The notes below the pieces were generated by a model, which was not told the DNA's origin, searched no databases, and saw only the letters and a program-made list of their open reading frames with translations. From contig NZ_CP100604.1 of assembly GCF_031202265.1 (NCBI RefSeq), positions 7,360,501 through 7,424,500 of the forward strand: DNA of 64,000 nt, given 5' to 3'. Source of the DNA: Bradyrhizobium sp. Ash2021 (GTDB lineage: Bacteria; Pseudomonadota; Alphaproteobacteria; Rhizobiales; Xanthobacteraceae). Each line of letters opens with the position of its first letter. The stretch's first letter is position 1. Both the position numbers and the translations under genes were made by a program. Below are positions 7,762-18,262 of this stretch, piece after piece.

Positions 7762-8073
7762 ATGAAGAAGACATTGGTGGCACTTGCTGCCGTCGCCACG
7801 CTGGCGATTTCGGCTGTGGCGGTCCCCGCCCCTGCCCAGGCGCAACGCGGCGTAGCTGCGGGCGTCGCTGCAGGCTTGATCGGCGGCGCCATCGTCGGCG
7901 GCGCGATCGCATCGCAGAACAACGGCTACTACTACGGCCCGGGCTATTATGGCGGCCCCGCCTATGTCGCCGGTCCCGGTTACTACGACTACGGCCCGGC
8001 CTGCGTCTGGCAGCGCCAGCGCTTCTGGGACGGCTATGGCTGGCGGGTTCGCAGCGTCAGGGTTTGCGACTGA
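7762..8073 (+). CDS. Secreted glycine-zipper protein (tandem copy 1)
   Basis: A 103-residue protein with a signal peptide (cleavage after PAPAQA), then RGVAAGVAAGLIGGAIVGGAIAS, a glycine-zipper helix that could insert in a membrane, a Gly/Tyr-rich stretch and a C-terminal motif CVWQRQRFWDGYGWRVRSVRVCD with two cysteines. It is a paralogue of the next gene. The start at 7762 follows GAGAGGTGAGG. Probably an envelope protein; function unknown. Confidence 0.8.
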   Translation: MKKTLVALAAVATLAISAVAVPAPAQAQRGVAAGVAAGLIGGAIVGGAIASQNNGYYYGPGYYGGPAYVAGPGYYDYGPACVWQRQRFWDGYGWRVRSVRVCD

Positions 8074-8103
8074 TCCCGTTCACCTTCATTAAATCGACGG
8101 CAT

Positions 8104-8134
8104 CGTCCCGAGAAACCATTGGTTTTCCGGGACG
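8104..8134 (+). terminator. Imperfect hairpin downstream of copy 1
   Basis: CGTCCCG (8104-8110) pairs with CGGGACG (8128-8134), with further partial pairing of AAACCA and TGGTTT inside. It lies about 30 nt after the stop codon. There is no strong T-run, so termination is only a possibility. Confidence 0.35.
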
Positions 8135-8304
8135 TATGCCTGTTGCGGCCTGAAAAAACCGTTTTTCCCGCCCATCAGGCCATGACGTTTACTTTCGGTT
8201 GACTGTTGTGCGCTTTTTAGCGAGACGGCCAGTTCGAAACCAGCGTGCGAGTTACCTTAAACCCGGCGTCGGCTGAAGGCGCCATCTCCAGGAGAGCCCT
8301 AGAC

Positions 8305-8577
8305 ATGAAGAAGACATTTGCTGCCTTCGTCGCGGTCGCAACGATTGCTGGCTCGTCGCTCACCGCGACACCCGCCAGCGCGCAGCGCGGCGTGGCAGCC
8401 GGCGTGGTCGGCGGCCTGATCGGCGGCGCCATCATCGGTGGGGCGATCGCCTCCAGCCGCCCGGCCTATGGCGGCCCGGTGTATGTGGAAGAAGCTCCCC
8501 CGCCCTGCCGCATGGTTCGCGAGCGCTATTGGGATGGTTACGGCTGGCGTTTCCGCCACGTCGAGTACTGCAACTGA
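8305..8577 (+). CDS. Secreted glycine-zipper protein (tandem copy 2)
   Basis: A 90-residue paralogue of the preceding gene: signal peptide ending ATPASA-Q, RGVAAGVVGGLIGGAIIGGAIAS zipper, and C-terminal CRMVRERYWDGYGWRFRHVEYC. The Gly/Tyr-rich middle is shorter. The start at 8305 is preceded by AGGAGAG. It has its own 230-bp upstream region and a strong terminator after it, so the two copies are probably separately transcribed. Confidence 0.8.
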   Translation: MKKTFAAFVAVATIAGSSLTATPASAQRGVAAGVVGGLIGGAIIGGAIASSRPAYGGPVYVEEAPPPCRMVRERYWDGYGWRFRHVEYCN

Positions 8578-8615
8578 TCTGACCGACCGGCGCGAAACCT
8601 GCGCGCCTTGATTTC

Positions 8616-8650
8616 AAGCCCGGCCGAGATTTCGGCCGGGCTTTTCTTTT
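8616..8650 (+). terminator. Strong rho-independent terminator
   Basis: AAGCCCGGCCGA (8616-8627) pairs perfectly with TCGGCCGGGCTT (8632-8643) across a 4-nt loop and is followed by TTCTTTTTCTTTT. It terminates copy 2 of the glycine-zipper gene on the plus strand and may also serve the minus-strand transglycosylase, which ends at 8673. Confidence 0.9.
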
Positions 8651-8672
8651 TCTTTTGCGCTCGTCGCCTGGC

Positions 8673-9914
8673 TCAGCGCGCCGCACCGAGCGAACGCAGC
8701 ACCGCGTCGCTCGGCCAGCAATCGACCTTCAGGCCCGCGGACTTCTGATACGCGCCCAGTGCGGCGCGAGTCTGCATGCCGGCCTTGCCGTCGAGCTTGT
8801 CCTTGTAGAGCCCGATCCGCGTCAGGTGACGCTGCATGGCTTCGACATCTTTGGTGCGCATCTGGGACGACGCCGACCACGCCGTCGCGAACGGCAGCGG
8901 GCTCGTCATGCGGTCGGCGAGATGGCCGACGAACAGCACATACAGATCGGAAAAATTATATTCCTTGATGACGAAGTAATTCTGCGTGGTCAGGAAGGCC
9001 GGGCCGTAGATGCCCTCGGGCTGCAGCAGCGAGGCTGGCTGCGCCTGTTCGGCCGCGCTCAACTTTTGTCCGCGCACCGGCACGAAGCCCGCGCGCAGCC
9101 ATTCACCAAGCGGTTTCGTCACTTCGGGCACACCCATGGTGCAGTCGACATTGGCAGGCGCGCGCGCTTCATAGGCCCAGCGCACGCCCTTCTGCCATCC
9201 CTTGTTGACGAGCTGCTGAGCGGCGGAGGCGAGCGCGTCCGGCACCGAATGCCAGATGTCGACGCGGCCGTCGCCGTCGAGATCGACGCCATGCTTGTAG
9301 TATTCGGACGGAAGAAATTGCGTGAGGCCGGTGGCGCCGGCCCAGGACGAACGCATGTCCTTGCGTGTCACCGCCCCCTCGCCGAGGATTTTCAGCGCCA
9401 GGATGAATTCGGTGCGGTATTGATCCTTGCGGCGGCCGACATAGGCCTGCGTCGCCACCACCCGCAGCGTGTCGTCGGGCAGCGTGTAACGCCCAAAGTC
9501 GGTTTCACGGCCCCAGATCGCGAGCACGACGGACGCAGGCACGCCGAAACGGGATTCGATCTCGTTCAGCGCGGCGCGATGCTTCGCCATCAATCGCTGC
9601 CCCTCCGCCGCCAGTCGCGCGATGGAAGGTTCCCTGATGTAATCAGCCGGCACCTGCACGAACTCGGCCTGCGACGGCGCGCCGGTCGCGGGCCGTCCGG
9701 GCAGGATCAAGTCGGGCAATTTGTAGTCGGGCTCGAGCCCGCGGGTCTCGGCATCGAAGGTCGCACGCGACACGCCGGCCGCTTGCGCCTCCGGCCATAG
9801 CGAGGCGATGAACTGGGTGAAGGCAGCGTCGGCGGCGCAGGCAGGAGAATTGAGCGCCAGCGCCACAAGAAGGCCGAGAACGGGCGCAAGGCGGAGTTTC
9901 AATAGGTTGCTCAC
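8673..9914 (-). CDS. MltB-type lytic murein transglycosylase
   Basis: A 413-residue exported enzyme that cleaves the glycan strands of peptidoglycan to give 1,6-anhydro ends. It has a signal peptide (ending ACAADA), the SLT_2/MltB catalytic domain with the acid glutamate in WGRETDFG, GATGLTQFLPSEYY and a C-terminal peptidoglycan-binding domain (about 345-410, MQRHLTRIGLYKDKLDGKAG). The start is GTG at 9914, which overlaps the TGA stop of the upstream small gene (GTGA), so the two are translationally coupled. Confidence 0.92.
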   Translation of the reverse strand: MSNLLKLRLAPVLGLLVALALNSPACAADAAFTQFIASLWPEAQAAGVSRATFDAETRGLEPDYKLPDLILPGRPATGAPSQAEFVQVPADYIREPSIARLAAEGQRLMAKHRAALNEIESRFGVPASVVLAIWGRETDFGRYTLPDDTLRVVATQAYVGRRKDQYRTEFILALKILGEGAVTRKDMRSSWAGATGLTQFLPSEYYKHGVDLDGDGRVDIWHSVPDALASAAQQLVNKGWQKGVRWAYEARAPANVDCTMGVPEVTKPLGEWLRAGFVPVRGQKLSAAEQAQPASLLQPEGIYGPAFLTTQNYFVIKEYNFSDLYVLFVGHLADRMTSPLPFATAWSASSQMRTKDVEAMQRHLTRIGLYKDKLDGKAGMQTRAALGAYQKSAGLKVDCWPSDAVLRSLGAAR

Positions 9915-10111
9915 GCGTCGATCGGTGCAAGGCGCTGCTCAATACGAGCAATCCGGCAATCAATGCGGTCTAGCTGAGACGACATTCTCAGATATCCGCC
10001 CTCAAGCGCGCCGAGCGGCCGCTTGAGTTCGTGCATATCCTCACGCAGAGCGTCGACCGCTCCACGTATGTAAAGAAGATGCTCCAAGATTTGATCGTCG
10101 ATATTGGCCAT
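9911..10111 (-). CDS. Small coiled-coil protein
   Basis: A 66-residue protein (MANIDDQILEHLLYIRGAVD...) predicted to be almost all helix with heptad-like spacing, including LRMSSQLDRIDCRIARIEQRL near the end. It overlaps the transglycosylase start by 4 nt, so it is the first gene of a two-gene unit. I know no function. The ATG at 10111 is chosen over one 15 nt earlier because MANIDDQ is a more natural start; this is uncertain. Confidence 0.6.
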   Translation of the reverse strand: MANIDDQILEHLLYIRGAVDALREDMHELKRPLGALEGGYLRMSSQLDRIDCRIARIEQRLAPIDA

Positions 10112-10172
10112 GCGCCAAAATACCATGGGCGCCGCTCGGCGTGAATAGTAACGCGCCGGGAGCCATCCAGGA

Positions 10173-11822
<1,650 letters not shown>

Positions 11823-12076
11823 CGAATCCCCTGGAAACCGTTGGATTTATCGGAAATTTGCTGCCGCTGATGTAGCGGCGCGGCCCCCAAAGGGCAACCG
11901 CGGGGGCGTGTTTTCCATCCGTTCACCACGGATGAATACGGGATGGACACCATGTGTGCGCCAAATCACGCTAATTGAAACTAACTTTTAATTAATGAGG
12001 CGAAAACTCGTTTTCACGACGTCCAACAGAACGTCCAAGGCGGCAAAAGCCGCGGTGAAAACAGAGGTCTCGCGTC

Positions 12077-12271
12077 ATGGCTACGATCACTTCGGCATCC
12101 GTTTCGCACCCGGCGACCGGCCGCGATGGACTGGTCAGGCTGTTCGCCGAATTCCGCGCCTTCTGGCGCCAGTTCTTCGCCCGGGCGTTCAACCCCTATC
12201 GGCCGGAACTGCACTACATGCGCGGCCCCGGCCCCGCCTGGCGCGCCAAGCACAAGGCCCGTTCGAACTGA
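12077..12271 (+). CDS. Small conserved-looking protein
   Basis: A 64-residue basic protein with an aromatic helix (LVRLFAEFRAFWRQFFARAFNPY) and a basic C-terminus. GAGG precedes the ATG by about 9 nt. It lies between the divergent ettA gene and the hydroxyacid dehydrogenase. I do not recognise a family; the amphipathic aromatic helix could contact a membrane. Confidence 0.5.
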   Translation: MATITSASVSHPATGRDGLVRLFAEFRAFWRQFFARAFNPYRPELHYMRGPGPAWRAKHKARSN

Positions 12272-12398
12272 ATTTCCGGGATATTTGAGGCAAGCCCTCC
12301 TCAAGTCCGCTTGCGCGTCCTTCGATTGCGCGCAACCATGGCGATCTTTCCCCGACGGCCTTATTCCGCCGTCACCCTCGCCAGAAACGGACCTCCCG

Positions 12399-13358
12399 AT
12401 GACGCGGCTGCGCTGTGCAATTACTGACGACTATCTCAATCTGGCCCTGACGGTTGCGGACTGGTCGAAGATCTCCGACCGCGTCGATGTCACGGTGTTC
12501 AATCAGCCCTTTGCCAGCCCGGAAGCCGCGGCCGGCGCACTGAAGGATTTCGAGATCATCTGCGCGATGCGCGAGCGCACGCCGTTTCCGCGCACCCTGT
12601 TTGCGGCCCTGCCGAAGCTGAAGCTCTTGATCACCTCGGGCATGCGCAATGCCGCGATCGATTTCGAAGCCGCCAAGGACCACAAGGTGACGCTGTGCGG
12701 GACGCAATGGGGACGCGATCCCACCGCGCCGCTGGCGATGGGCCTGATCCTGGAACTGACCCGCAATATCGGCCGCGAGAGCGCGCGGATGCATGCCGGC
12801 GAACCCTTGCAAAAGTTCGTCGGTATGGAAATCGAGGGCCGGACGCTGGGCGTGATCGGCCTCGGCAAGCTCGGCAGCAAGGTCTCAAAACTCGCGCAGG
12901 CGTTCGGCATGAACGTGATCGCCTGGAGCCCGAACCTGACGGCCGAACGCTGCAAGGAAGTCGGCGTCGGCTACGCCAGCAAGGAGGAATTGTTTGCGAC
13001 CGCCGACGTCATCACCGTGCATGTGGTGCTGGGGCCGCGCTCGCGCGGGTTGGTGGGAGCAGCCGATCTCGCGCGGATGAAGCCGACCGCCTACCTCGTC
13101 AACACCGCGCGGGGGCCGATCGTCGATGAGGGCGCGCTGCTCGAAGCCCTGACACAGAAGAAGATCGCGGGCGCGGCCGTCGACGTGTTCTCGGTCGAGC
13201 CGCTGCCGGTCGATCATCCCTTCCGCAAACTCGACAACCTCGTGCTGACGCCACATCTCGGCTACGTCACCGAGGACAGTTTCCGCAATCACTATAGCCA
13301 GATGGTCGAGGGCATCGACGCCTGGTTCATGGGCGAACCGCTGCAAAAGCTGGCCTGA
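12399..13358 (+). CDS. D-2-hydroxyacid dehydrogenase family protein
   Basis: A 319-residue NAD(P)-dependent dehydrogenase. The Rossmann motif GVIGLGKLGSKV (about 150-161), the arginine in NTARGPIVDEGAL, the acid in AVDVFSVEPLP and the catalytic histidine in LTPHLGYVT follow the D-isomer 2-hydroxyacid dehydrogenase pattern. Such enzymes interconvert 2-oxo acids and D-2-hydroxy acids; the specific substrate cannot be read from the sequence. The ATG at 12399 is preferred because the catalytic fold begins there. Confidence 0.9.
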   Translation: MTRLRCAITDDYLNLALTVADWSKISDRVDVTVFNQPFASPEAAAGALKDFEIICAMRERTPFPRTLFAALPKLKLLITSGMRNAAIDFEAAKDHKVTLCGTQWGRDPTAPLAMGLILELTRNIGRESARMHAGEPLQKFVGMEIEGRTLGVIGLGKLGSKVSKLAQAFGMNVIAWSPNLTAERCKEVGVGYASKEELFATADVITVHVVLGPRSRGLVGAADLARMKPTAYLVNTARGPIVDEGALLEALTQKKIAGAAVDVFSVEPLPVDHPFRKLDNLVLTPHLGYVTEDSFRNHYSQMVEGIDAWFMGEPLQKLA

Positions 13359-13378
13359 GGGGCCGAAGTATTCACGAC

Positions 13379-13463
13379 CGTCATTGCGAGCGAAGCGAAG
13401 CAATCCATCTCGCCCCGCAAAGAAAGAATGGATTGCTTCGTCGCTTCGCTCCTCGCAATGACG
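13379..13463. repeat. Palindromic intergenic repeat (type B, CGTCATTGCGAG)
   Basis: The arms CGTCATTGCGAGCGAAGCGA and its inverse ending TCGCTCCTCGCAATGACG surround a centre with GCAATCCAT / ATGGATTGC. Further copies or part-copies lie at 29201, 31572, 34031, 38003, 48165, 48401, 52680 and 55693. The copy sits between two convergent genes. Confidence 0.8.
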
Positions 13464-13477
13464 CGGAAATAGGGGCC

Positions 13478-14767
13478 TCAGCGCACCGTCACCGGTGCGG
13501 GCAGCGGCGGCACCACGGTCGGCTGCGTTCCCGGAAGGGGCTGGGCCAGCTGCGCGGACGCCGGACCCGGCGCCGCGGGTCCACCGGGCGGCGGCGCGGC
13601 TGACGCGGTGAGAGCTCCCGGCGGCGGGCCACCGGGCAGCACCACCACGCGGGTGCCGACCTTCACGCGCTCGAACAGATCAGAGACATCCTCGTTCAGC
13701 ATGCCGATGCAGCCCGAGGAGACGAACTTGCCGATCGTCGAGGGCTGGTTGGTGCCGTGGATGCGGTAAACGGTCGAGCCGAGATACATCGCGCGGGCGC
13801 CCAGCGGATTGCCGGGGCCGCCGGCCATGAAGCGCGGCAGATAGGGCTGACGCTCGATCATCTCGGTCGGCGGATGCCAATCCGGCCACTCCGCCTTGCG
13901 GGTGATCTTCTGCACGCCGGTCCAGGTGAAGCCGTCGCGGCCGACGCGGACGCCGTAGCGGATCGCGCGGCCACCACCGAGGATGTAATAGAGGTAGGTG
14001 TTCGGGGTATCGACGACCAGCGTGCCCGCGGGCTCCTTGGTCGCGAACGCAACTTCCTGGCGGCGCAAATTGGGCGCGAGCTGCGCAGGACCCGTTTCGG
14101 GCTGTTCATCCGGCGGCAGCGCGGACAGCACCATCGGCTTGCCGTCGGCGCCAACAGGCGCTTGCTGCGGCTGAACCGTTCCGGTCACGCCAGCGCCAAT
14201 AGCCTCCGGCGGACGCAAGCCGCGATCGTCGTTCGGATACATGACGCCCGCAGCCGGAACGCGGCCATCCGGACGGTCGGAATAGATCACCGGCGGCGGA
14301 CCGGCAGGGCGGCCGTAACGCGGATCATCGGGCGAAAGAACGGGGCCCGTCGGCACCGGCGGAGCGCGATCGGAATAAACCGGGGCGCCCATCGGGCGGC
14401 CGTAACGCGGATCATCCGGCGAAAGAACAGGGCCCGTGGGCATCGGCGGAGCGCGATTGGAATAAACCGGGGCGCCCATCGGGCGGCCATAACGCGGGTC
14501 GTCCGGCGACAGCACCGGGCCGGGCGGCGGCAGCGCGGTCGAACTCTGCGCGTTCGGCACGTCGTCATCGTCCAGGGCATCGAAATCCGGCGCGCCGGGG
14601 CCGCGGCGTTCGTCCACGACATAGCCGCCGGGAGGATAGGGTCCCGGAGCCGTCGAATAAACCGAGCCGGGCGGTACCGGATAGCTCTGTTGCGCCTGGG
14701 CTAGCGAAGTTCCCGCCGCGCAAGCAGCCACGGCGGCACAAATCGTCAGAATGCGGTTGATCATCAT
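13478..14767 (-). CDS. Exported L,D-transpeptidase (YkuD fold)
   Basis: A 429-residue protein: signal peptide (MMINRILTICAAVAACAAGTSLAQA), a proline-rich region with three near-identical 29-residue repeats (each with GPVLSPDDPRYGRP, about residues 83-170), and a C-terminal YkuD domain with HGTNQPSTIGKFVSSGCIGM. The catalytic cysteine is the C of SSGC, where many relatives have SHGC. These enzymes make 3-3 peptidoglycan crosslinks or attach lipoproteins. A Pro-rich tail follows the domain. The start (14767 or 14764) is uncertain. Confidence 0.9.
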   Translation of the reverse strand: MMINRILTICAAVAACAAGTSLAQAQQSYPVPPGSVYSTAPGPYPPGGYVVDERRGPGAPDFDALDDDDVPNAQSSTALPPPGPVLSPDDPRYGRPMGAPVYSNRAPPMPTGPVLSPDDPRYGRPMGAPVYSDRAPPVPTGPVLSPDDPRYGRPAGPPPVIYSDRPDGRVPAAGVMYPNDDRGLRPPEAIGAGVTGTVQPQQAPVGADGKPMVLSALPPDEQPETGPAQLAPNLRRQEVAFATKEPAGTLVVDTPNTYLYYILGGGRAIRYGVRVGRDGFTWTGVQKITRKAEWPDWHPPTEMIERQPYLPRFMAGGPGNPLGARAMYLGSTVYRIHGTNQPSTIGKFVSSGCIGMLNEDVSDLFERVKVGTRVVVLPGGPPPGALTASAAPPPGGPAAPGPASAQLAQPLPGTQPTVVPPLPAPVTVR

Positions 14768-15105
14768 CGTTTTTATATAGTCCCCAAGCCACACCGGACC
14801 GTTAACGGCAGATGGCCGAAGATAGCGGCGCATTCAAGACAAATCAGCGAAATTCGGCCCAAATCGGTCATTTTGTGATCGGCCGTGAGAGCTGCGGTAA
14901 AGATGCCTCACCCCCAGAAAAACACAGCTCTACCGTCCGATCGCGAGCGCCCGCCGCATATTTTGTAACGAACAGCGTCGAAGCGTTGCGATATTCTCGA
15001 ATCGGCCTGATTCGCGGCATGCGAAGCGGGCCTTGTGGTCACCGCGTTCCCTTCAAGTCTCAACGGCCCAATCCAGGGCCCCCGCCAAAGGCGGAACCCG
15101 CGACC

Positions 15106-15864
15106 ATGCTCCCCGGCTTTCGTTTCCTGTTCGCCGCGATCGTCCTGTCGATGTCGGTCCTGGTCTTCGGGCTTGGCGCGGCGGCGCTGTTGCGGGCCGC
15201 GCATGAGCAATTTGCCAGCATGCCGTCGCGACAGCCACCGCCTGAAACCGTGTTTGCGCAGCCGAGCGAAGCGCCAGCGCCAACACTGGCGCTGCTGCGC
15301 GTCGAGCCGCCGGTCGAGGAGATTACGCCGGACAATGTTGCCGTGGCTGCGGCACCAACCGAGCAGGCCGCGGATGCCGCGCCGCCAGCAGAGCCCGAGA
15401 AACTGGCGGCGCTGAAGCCGGAGGACGCGTCCCCGCCGGAGGCGGCGGACATCTCGACTGCAGCAACACCGCCCGACATGCCGGCCGCCCCGGCTTCAGC
15501 CGAGACGCCCGCTTCAACCGACGAGCCGAAGCTCGCCGCGATCACCGAAACGCCGCCACCGGTCACCGAAACTGCGCCGCCGGTCACTGAAACCGCGCCG
15601 GTGGCGTCCGGGCAACCGGCCGTCATGCCCTCGCCCGAAACCAGCATCGCAGCGACCAGGATCGCCACGCTGGGCGGCCCAGCGGTCACGATCAATCAGG
15701 CCACAGCAGCAAAAGCCGACGCAACACCCGCAGGGAAGCGGGCGCAGCGTGCCCGGGAACGCCGGCGCATCGCACGGCGCGCGCGCATTGCGCGACAGGC
15801 AGCGGCGGCTCAGCCACAAGCCAATCCGTTCGCACAACCCGCCATCACGCCGAGAGCGCGCTAG
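15106..15864 (+). CDS. Alanine/proline-rich single-pass membrane protein
   Basis: A 252-residue protein with one N-terminal hydrophobic segment (FLFAAIVLSMSVLVFGLGAAALL, about 7-29), then a long low-complexity region of Ala, Pro, Glu and Thr with the local repeat TETPPPVTETAPPVTETAPV, and a C-terminal stretch very rich in Arg (RAQRARERRRIARRARIARQ). The start is placed at 15106 because the frame upstream is not gene-like. It resembles conserved hypothetical proteins of Bradyrhizobium. Function unknown; the basic tail could bind nucleic acid or acidic envelope polymers. Confidence 0.65.
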   Translation: MLPGFRFLFAAIVLSMSVLVFGLGAAALLRAAHEQFASMPSRQPPPETVFAQPSEAPAPTLALLRVEPPVEEITPDNVAVAAAPTEQAADAAPPAEPEKLAALKPEDASPPEAADISTAATPPDMPAAPASAETPASTDEPKLAAITETPPPVTETAPPVTETAPVASGQPAVMPSPETSIAATRIATLGGPAVTINQATAAKADATPAGKRAQRARERRRIARRARIARQAAAAQPQANPFAQPAITPRAR

Positions 15865-15912
15865 CGAAGCGCGAGGTCAGGCGCGCTTCCCGCAAATTTC
15901 GCCGGCGTAGCC

Positions 15913-17397
15913 TTACTGCTCGACGAACGAAATATTGCCGACGACCGCTTTCGCGTCCGCGGCCGGCGCCTTCGCCGGAACGATCGTCACCGCGTGCTCG
16001 GCCTTCAACAGACCCTTGGCATCGAGATTGGCGGCAATGTCGGTGATGTCGAAGCTGATCGACCGGGCGACGTCCGCGTGGTCGTGGTCGTCGCCATGCG
16101 CAACCGCAGCGAAGAAATTGAAGGATCCGACATAGTGGCTGTTGACCGGATCGGACGGCGGATTGTCGGGCAGATCGAGATAGACGCGGAACAGCGTCTC
16201 CGGCTGCGCATCGGCCTTGAAGTCGTTGATGACCAGATAGACCCGGTGATTTTCCGGCAGGGCTGAAAGCCTGGCGGACAAGGGTGACGCCGCGGTCGAG
16301 GGAGATGCCGCAGCCTGCAGGCTGACGCGAACCGGCGCAGCGCCGAGCGTCACCGGTCCACTCTGCGTCTTCGCCACCGTCACCGGAGCCGCGGCCGCCG
16401 CAGGCGCGAGCGACTCGGCAACCGACGCGACGAGCTTCGTACCGATCAGCTGATCATATTGGTAATCGCACTTCTTGGTGTTGGTGTAATCCTTCACGAT
16501 CGCCTTGACGCCCTTGCCGTCGGGGCCGGCGAATATGAAGACCTTGCTCTGCCACGCCGCGGTGTTGGGATTGGCGTGACCGGCGTTGTTCCAGCTCGCC
16601 CAGATGCGATCGATGTTGCAGTGATGCATCCAGAAGATCGGGTCGTTCGCGGCCCAGGGGATCTGGCCCATGCCCTGGCTGTTGCCGGTGAAGACGTGCA
16701 CGTTGCCGTGGAGACCGAAGTCGAGCGTCTGGTTGAAACCTTGTATCGCGCCGCTCGGCAGATATTGGGTTTCCGCCATCGCCGGCGCAGGACTCATATC
16801 GCTAGCGGAACCGCCGGCGGCGAAGATCGGCTGCCCTGCATTGGATGTCGGATTGCGGTTCGGGCGATACAGCGGCCCCCACAGCGGGTCGTTCTGCATG
16901 CGGAATTCCTTCGGCACGGCATAGCCGGCCGGCACCGTATAATTCCAGTATGGCAGCGTGAACTTGGGATCCTTCAGGACCGCGCGGATGATCTCCTCGA
17001 AGTAGCAGACATACATCCGGTGCCACGGGCAAAAGTACGGCTCGCCGGAGGCCGCGAAGTGCCCTTGGCAGGTGTTCCACATCTCGGTTGCAAGTGTCTT
17101 TTGTGGTGATGGGTTGGGTCCGAAGATCTGCGTCAGCGCCGCCGCCTTGGTGGTATTGGTCGGCACCGCGTGCGTGTACCACTGGAAGGTCCAGCTCAGG
17201 GGATCCTTTGGCGGTAGCGCCATCATGAGCTTCACGGCTTGGGCATATTTCTTGAGCATCACCTGGCCGTTCGGCGAGGCCAGATTGTACCGGATCGACG
17301 TTGCGGCATTCGCCTCTCTGATGGAGCCGGGCAATAGGCTCGCGCCTGCTCCGGCAAGCCCGCTGACGACGAGATGACGACGCGACAGCTCCGCCAT
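15913..17397 (-). CDS. Tat-exported tyrosinase / polyphenol oxidase
   Basis: A 494-residue type-3 copper enzyme. A twin-arginine signal (LSRRHLVVSGLAGAG) implies folded export. Copper-A histidines fit H76, H113 and H126 (YFCPWHRMYV); copper-B fits H230, H234 (GLHGNVH) and the histidine pair before CNIDRIW (258-259). After about residue 330 a separate C-terminal domain follows, like the C-terminal part of plant-type polyphenol oxidases. The enzyme should oxidise phenols to o-quinones in the periplasm. The gene next upstream encodes a free copy of this C-terminal domain. Confidence 0.9.
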   Translation of the reverse strand: MAELSRRHLVVSGLAGAGASLLPGSIREANAATSIRYNLASPNGQVMLKKYAQAVKLMMALPPKDPLSWTFQWYTHAVPTNTTKAAALTQIFGPNPSPQKTLATEMWNTCQGHFAASGEPYFCPWHRMYVCYFEEIIRAVLKDPKFTLPYWNYTVPAGYAVPKEFRMQNDPLWGPLYRPNRNPTSNAGQPIFAAGGSASDMSPAPAMAETQYLPSGAIQGFNQTLDFGLHGNVHVFTGNSQGMGQIPWAANDPIFWMHHCNIDRIWASWNNAGHANPNTAAWQSKVFIFAGPDGKGVKAIVKDYTNTKKCDYQYDQLIGTKLVASVAESLAPAAAAAPVTVAKTQSGPVTLGAAPVRVSLQAAASPSTAASPLSARLSALPENHRVYLVINDFKADAQPETLFRVYLDLPDNPPSDPVNSHYVGSFNFFAAVAHGDDHDHADVARSISFDITDIAANLDAKGLLKAEHAVTIVPAKAPAADAKAVVGNISFVEQ

Positions 17398-17596
17398 GTC
17401 TACCTCCCTCGGTTGTGATGATCCGCGCGATCGCGCGCAGACTACCGCATCGAGGGTGTCGACACAACAAAATGCAATCTTTAATTGCTATATCAAATTG
17501 CCGGTTGCTGCGTCATTTGGCTGCAGAGATTCTTGTTTTGACGCGTTTTCTTCACGCGAACCGGTGTCCACTTCGCTTGAAAACGCTCCAAGCAGC

Positions 17597-18133
17597 CTAC
17601 TGCTCGACCAGCGCGACCTCGGCGATGACAGGCTTGGCGCTGGCACGGGGCCTACCGGCCGGAACGATCGTTACGGTTGTATTGTCGCCCAGCGAATGGC
17701 GCGACTGCAGCGTCCGGAGAAGCGCGGTCACGTCGAAACTAAGAAAGCGCGGATCGGATCGCGCGGCTCCCACGGCATGGAAGAAATTCAGTGAGCCGAC
17801 ATAATAAATCGCGTCGGGGCTTGGTGCGACGCCCGGCGGCAGCCCGAGGTAAATCTGGTAGATCGTCTCCGGCGGCTCGTCGGTGCCGAGCCCTCTGGCG
17901 ACGAGATAGACCTTGCGGTTCTCGCCGACGCTTGCGACCCGCGCGGACAGCGCCTTGCCGGCAGCCGGCGGCGCAAGCGTCACCGCCACCGGTTCGGCGC
18001 CGAGCGCGACCGGCGAACCGGCCGAAGTCGCGAGCGTTTCGACATGTTCAGCGGCCACCGCGTTGACACCCGTGGTCATGGCCGCGACCGCGGCCGGCAA
18101 GAGCAGCCAAAAGGCCCATCGACCTGTCCGCAT
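17597..18133 (-). CDS. Exported stand-alone copy of the tyrosinase C-terminal domain
   Basis: A 178-residue protein with a signal peptide (MRTGRWAFWLLLPAAVAAMTTGVNA). The mature part parallels the tyrosinase C-terminus: LGAEPVAVTLAPPA, LSARVASVGENRKVYLVARG, PPETIYQIYLGLPPG, YYVGSLNFFHAV, LSFDVTALL, TVTIVPAGRPRA and VALVEQ align in order with matching segments there. No copper-binding domain is present. It is upstream of and in the same direction as the tyrosinase. It could be a chaperone, inhibitor or partner of the enzyme, or a separate structural protein (inference). The start at 18133 follows AAGGTG. Confidence 0.75.
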   Translation of the reverse strand: MRTGRWAFWLLLPAAVAAMTTGVNAVAAEHVETLATSAGSPVALGAEPVAVTLAPPAAGKALSARVASVGENRKVYLVARGLGTDEPPETIYQIYLGLPPGVAPSPDAIYYVGSLNFFHAVGAARSDPRFLSFDVTALLRTLQSRHSLGDNTTVTIVPAGRPRASAKPVIAEVALVEQ

Positions 18134-18262
18134 GATCCGACACCTTGGGCAGCGCGCGTTCGGCTGCCGTGCATCTCGGATGTAATACCGCAATCGCGGC
18201 ACCACCCTTGCTTGCGACCACCGGTCGCAGCAATTTTCCGTGAAGCGGCCGGTGTGCGTCAC

